DNA of 8,341 bases, from positions 1-8,341 of the forward strand of contig CANHKH010000131.1 in the NCBI GenBank assembly GCA_947460165.1. Direction: 5' to 3'. Position numbers and translations under genes: made by a program. Position 1 is the first letter of the stretch. The number at the start of each line of letters is the position of its first letter. The notes under the pieces were generated by a model. It was not told the DNA's origin and made no database searches. It saw only the letters and a list, made by a program, of their open reading frames with translations. Below, piece by piece: positions 6,444 through 8,341 of this stretch. This stretch comes from Comamonadaceae bacterium. GTDB taxonomy: Bacteria; Pseudomonadota; Gammaproteobacteria; Burkholderiales; Burkholderiaceae_C.

Positions 6444-7520
6444 GTGGCCTCCATCACCTTTTCGCACATTGCCAAGAGCTACAAGGACACGCCCGTCATC
6501 AAGGGCATCAACCTGGAGGTCGCCGACGGCGAGTTCATGGTCTTTGTCGGCCCCTCCGGCTGCGGTAAATCCACCATGCTGCGCATGGTGGCCGGCTTGG
6601 AGCCCATCACGGCTGGCGACTTGTTGATTGACGGTGTGAGGGTCAATGAGCTGGGTCCGTCTGAGCGCGGTGCGGCCATGGTGTTTCAAAACTACGCGCT
6701 CTACCCGCACATGACGGTGGCGCAAAACATGGGTTTTGGCTTGCGCATGTCGGGCATGGCCAAGCCGGCTGTGGCCTTGCAGGTGCAAGAGGTCGCCCAG
6801 ACCCTGCAGATCACCCACCTGCTCGAGCGCTACCCCAAAGCGCTCTCGGGTGGCCAGCGCCAGCGCGTGGCCATAGGCCGAGCCATCGTGCGCAGGCCCA
6901 AGGTGTTTTTGTTTGACGAACCCTTGTCCAACCTGGATGCGGCCTTGCGCGTGCAACTTCGCATTGAACTGGCCAAGCTGCACCAGCAGCTCAAGACCAC
7001 CATGGTCTACGTCACCCACGACCAAACCGAGGCCATGACCCTGGGCGAGCGCATTGCCGTGTTCAACCAAGGCCACATAGAACAGGTGGGCACGCCCGTA
7101 GAGCTCTACCAACAGCCGGCCAACCGCTTTGTGGCAGAGTTTTTGGGCTCGCCCAAAATCAATATGCTGGGCTACACCTGGGATGCGGCCAAACAAGCCA
7201 TGCGCATCAGCCCGGACTTGGTGCTGCCACCCTCTCTGTTCAAGGCCGACCCCCATCGACTGGCCCAAGGCGCGTTGCTGGGACTGCGGCCCGAGCACTG
7301 CACACTCAGTGTGCAAGACACAGGCTTTGTAGGCACCATTGAATTCATGGAGTACCTGGGCGACTCTGTGCTGGCCTACCTGCGCCTGAGCGGCGTGGAA
7401 GAACTCTTCAGGCTCAAAATCAACCAGCCGCACAGCCCGCTGAAGGTCGGCGAGGTCGTCAACATCGCTTATTCGAACGCTGAGTTGATGGTTTTTGGGG
7501 CGGATGGTCTGGCTGTTTGA
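6444..7520 (+). CDS. Sugar ABC transporter ATP-binding protein (MalK/UgpC-like)
   Basis: This is a 358-aa ATPase that powers the importer. I chose the GTG at 6444: it follows the beta-glucosidase stop by 4 nt, has AAAGG at 6431-6435 with 8-nt spacing, and gives the standard N-terminus (A-S-I-T-F, then a strand-turn leading to G-I-N-L-E-V). A longer in-frame version from 6324 would run through the beta-glucosidase gene and is unlikely. Motifs in order: Walker A GPSGCGKST at residues 36-44; Q-loop in F-Q-N-Y-A-L-Y-P-H; signature L-S-G-G-Q-R-Q-R-V; Walker B V-F-L-F-D-E-P with D-loop S-N-L-D; and H-loop V-T-H-D-Q-T-E. About 120 C-terminal residues form the MalK-type regulatory (TOBE/OB) part, with L-G-L-R-P-E-H. 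It is the last gene of the operon, followed by a hairpin terminator. Some databases would call it UgpC, but nothing here indicates glycerol-phosphate transport. Confidence 0.96.
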   Translation: MASITFSHIAKSYKDTPVIKGINLEVADGEFMVFVGPSGCGKSTMLRMVAGLEPITAGDLLIDGVRVNELGPSERGAAMVFQNYALYPHMTVAQNMGFGLRMSGMAKPAVALQVQEVAQTLQITHLLERYPKALSGGQRQRVAIGRAIVRRPKVFLFDEPLSNLDAALRVQLRIELAKLHQQLKTTMVYVTHDQTEAMTLGERIAVFNQGHIEQVGTPVELYQQPANRFVAEFLGSPKINMLGYTWDAAKQAMRISPDLVLPPSLFKADPHRLAQGALLGLRPEHCTLSVQDTGFVGTIEFMEYLGDSVLAYLRLSGVEELFRLKINQPHSPLKVGEVVNIAYSNAELMVFGADGLAV

Positions 7521-7560
7521 GGGGCGACACGCAGGCCCGCCATGGTCCTGCATCAAGACG

Positions 7561-7584
7561 AAGGGGCTCCAGAAGGAGCCCCTT
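7561..7584. terminator. Hairpin terminator between convergent genes, probably bidirectional
   Basis: A perfect 10-bp stem (AAGGGGCTCC with GGAGCCCCTT) encloses a 4-nt AGAA loop. It lies 40 nt after the ATPase stop and 21 nt beyond the stop of the minus-strand gene. The plus-strand tail is TTTGATTG and the minus-strand tail is CTTCGTCTTG; both are only moderately T-rich, so efficiency is uncertain. The placement suggests it ends both transcripts. The other bases of 7521-7605 show nothing recognisable. Confidence 0.8.
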
Positions 7585-7605
7585 TGATTGGGTGCGCTTT
7601 GAAGC

Positions 7606-8341
7606 TCAGATCACCGAGTTGTTGTACAGATAGACATTGTCCAACCAGACTGTGTCACCGGTCCCGCTGCCTGAGACCACCATTTGAGCCAAATGCGCTT
7701 TGGTGCCGAGTCCGGTCATGTCACTCAATGGAATGTCCAGGCTGACCCACTGATTGCCAGCCAGTGATGGCTTTCCAGCCGAGTTGTAGACCAACTCGTG
7801 TTCCACATCATTGCCACCGCCGTACTTTCCATCGGCGCCAAAATCCACCAACTTGACTTTGAAGATGCTGTCTGCACTTTTCTTCCAGACATCCAGGTGC
7901 AGATGCGTCATGGTGCTGGCATCAATGGGTTTGGAGGTAAATTCAATGCCAGCGTATTCCAAGTTGGAGTACTGCTTGAGCGCATTACCGGCGATGCTGA
8001 CATCGGCCACGTCGGCTTTGTCCCATCCGGCCGACCAGGTGTCGACGGTGGTGTTGGTGTATTTGTCGCTGTAGAGCGAGGCCACCTTGCCAGCGGGGAC
8101 CGTGGGTTCCGTCGGCGCTGAGGTCGGCGCGGTGGGCACGGCGGGCGCATCGGCTTTGCCAAAGTAGATGTTGTCGAAGTACATCGCTTTGGGCACGCCG
8201 CTCAAGGCCGTATCGAGCTTGACTTGAAAGATCTGGGTGGGATCGATCTTGCTGAACGAGCTCAAGGGGATGTCCACACCCTTCCAGGCGCCTGCCGTGG
8301 GCGTGACGTCCACATACTCGCTGTCCTCCACGCCCGAGGCA
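7606..8341 (-). CDS. C-terminal part of a modular, probably extracellular carbohydrate-active protein (5' end truncated)
   Basis: The frame is open to the window edge (Ala-Ser-Gly precede the GTG at 8331), so that GTG is probably an internal Val and the true start lies beyond 8341. Counting from it, residues 1-59 are the end of one beta-sandwich module, 60-81 a Pro/Thr/Ala linker, and 82-241 a complete second module. Both modules end alike: Trp, then D-I-P-L-S, then a Gln-containing strand, then D-N-[IV]-Y. Modules of this kind, with an 'F-D-N-I-Y' or 'L-D-N-V-Y' ending, are known as galactose-binding-like or carbohydrate-binding appendages of secreted glycoside hydrolases such as GH16 laminarinases. 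Family and catalytic partner cannot be decided here. A Pro/Thr linker and the low basic content fit an exported protein, but the signal peptide is not in view. It converges on the beta-glucoside operon. Confidence 0.8.
   Translation of the reverse strand, partial: ASGVEDSEYVDVTPTAGAWKGVDIPLSSFSKIDPTQIFQVKLDTALSGVPKAMYFDNIYFGKADAPAVPTAPTSAPTEPTVPAGKVASLYSDKYTNTTVDTWSAGWDKADVADVSIAGNALKQYSNLEYAGIEFTSKPIDASTMTHLHLDVWKKSADSIFKVKLVDFGADGKYGGGNDVEHELVYNSAGKPSLAGNQWVSLDIPLSDMTGLGTKAHLAQMVVSGSGTGDTVWLDNVYLYNNSVI
7609..8088 (-). other. Complete second beta-sandwich module of the modular protein (carbohydrate-binding-like)
   Basis: The module has about 160 residues. It opens with V-A-S-L-Y-S-D, followed by an aromatic-rich patch (T-W-S-A-G-W and N-L-E-Y-A-G-I-E-F), then H-L-H-L-D-V-W, a K-V-K-L-V-D-F-G strand with an acidic Gly-rich loop (A-D-G-K-Y-G-G-G-N-D), and the shared D-I-P-L-S and W-L-D-N-V-Y endings. 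Exposed Trp/Tyr residues fit sugar binding and the acidic Gly-rich loop could bind calcium. Both roles are inferred. The partial module at 8155-8341 aligns only with its last third, which is all of the first copy that is visible. Confidence 0.6.
8089..8154 (-). other. Pro/Thr/Ala-rich interdomain linker
   Basis: The linker has about 22 residues with repeated Ala-Pro-Thr and Glu-Pro-Thr units (A-P-T-S-A-P-T-E-P-T). It separates the two related modules of the minus-strand protein. Such linkers are characteristic of multidomain secreted polysaccharide-active proteins, where they act as flexible spacers. Confidence 0.75.

Noticed and set aside
5372..7556. Long open minus-strand frames opposite the beta-glucosidase (5372-6475) and ATPase (6429-7556).
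   Set aside because: These are also antisense frames caused by high-GC codon use. They overlap genes with complete catalytic motifs and show no signal, domain or ribosome site.

Overview
The window reads as ordinary chromosomal DNA of a GC-rich Gram-negative bacterium, most likely a betaproteobacterium of the Burkholderiales (Comamonadaceae-like: Limnohabitans, Rhodoferax and relatives). That placement rests on general protein and codon character and on the Sec and lipoprotein signal peptides. It is an inference, because no rRNA or other phylogenetic marker is present. I see no tRNA, rRNA, CRISPR array, insertion sequence or phage gene.

Layout. (1) Bases 1-1323, plus strand: the 3' part of an exported serine hydrolase of the beta-lactamase class C / family VIII esterase type. 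Its start codon lies before the window. (2) About 1379-2002, plus strand: a small predicted lipoprotein resembling DUF6174 proteins. (3) 2003-2098: a short intergenic region with a candidate -10 box and a perfect 14-bp palindrome typical of LacI/GalR-family operators. (4) 2099-7520, plus strand: a tightly packed five-gene carbohydrate operon. In order it encodes a periplasmic sugar-binding protein, two inner-membrane permeases, a cytoplasmic GH1 beta-glucosidase and a MalK/UgpC-type ABC ATPase. (5) 7561-7584: a strong hairpin between convergent genes, probably a shared terminator. (6) 7606-8341, minus strand: the C-terminal part of a probably secreted protein with two related beta-sandwich modules joined by a Pro/Thr linker. 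Its start lies beyond the window.

How the genes fit together. The operon is self-contained: binding protein, permeases and ATPase would form a CUT1-type importer, and the GH1 enzyme, which has no signal peptide, would hydrolyse the imported beta-glucoside (cellobiose- or laminaribiose-like) in the cytoplasm. Junctions are a 4-nt overlap, a 3-nt gap, an 8-nt overlap and a 4-nt gap, so transcription as one unit with translational coupling is likely. The palindrome at the first promoter predicts control by a LacI-family repressor, but no regulator gene lies in the window. The convergent modular protein could be an extracellular glucan-binding or glucan-cleaving protein supplying oligosaccharides. 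That link is a hypothesis, since its catalytic part, if any, is not visible.

I found no clear evidence of an undescribed system. The most informative points are the operator architecture and the neighbouring modular protein.
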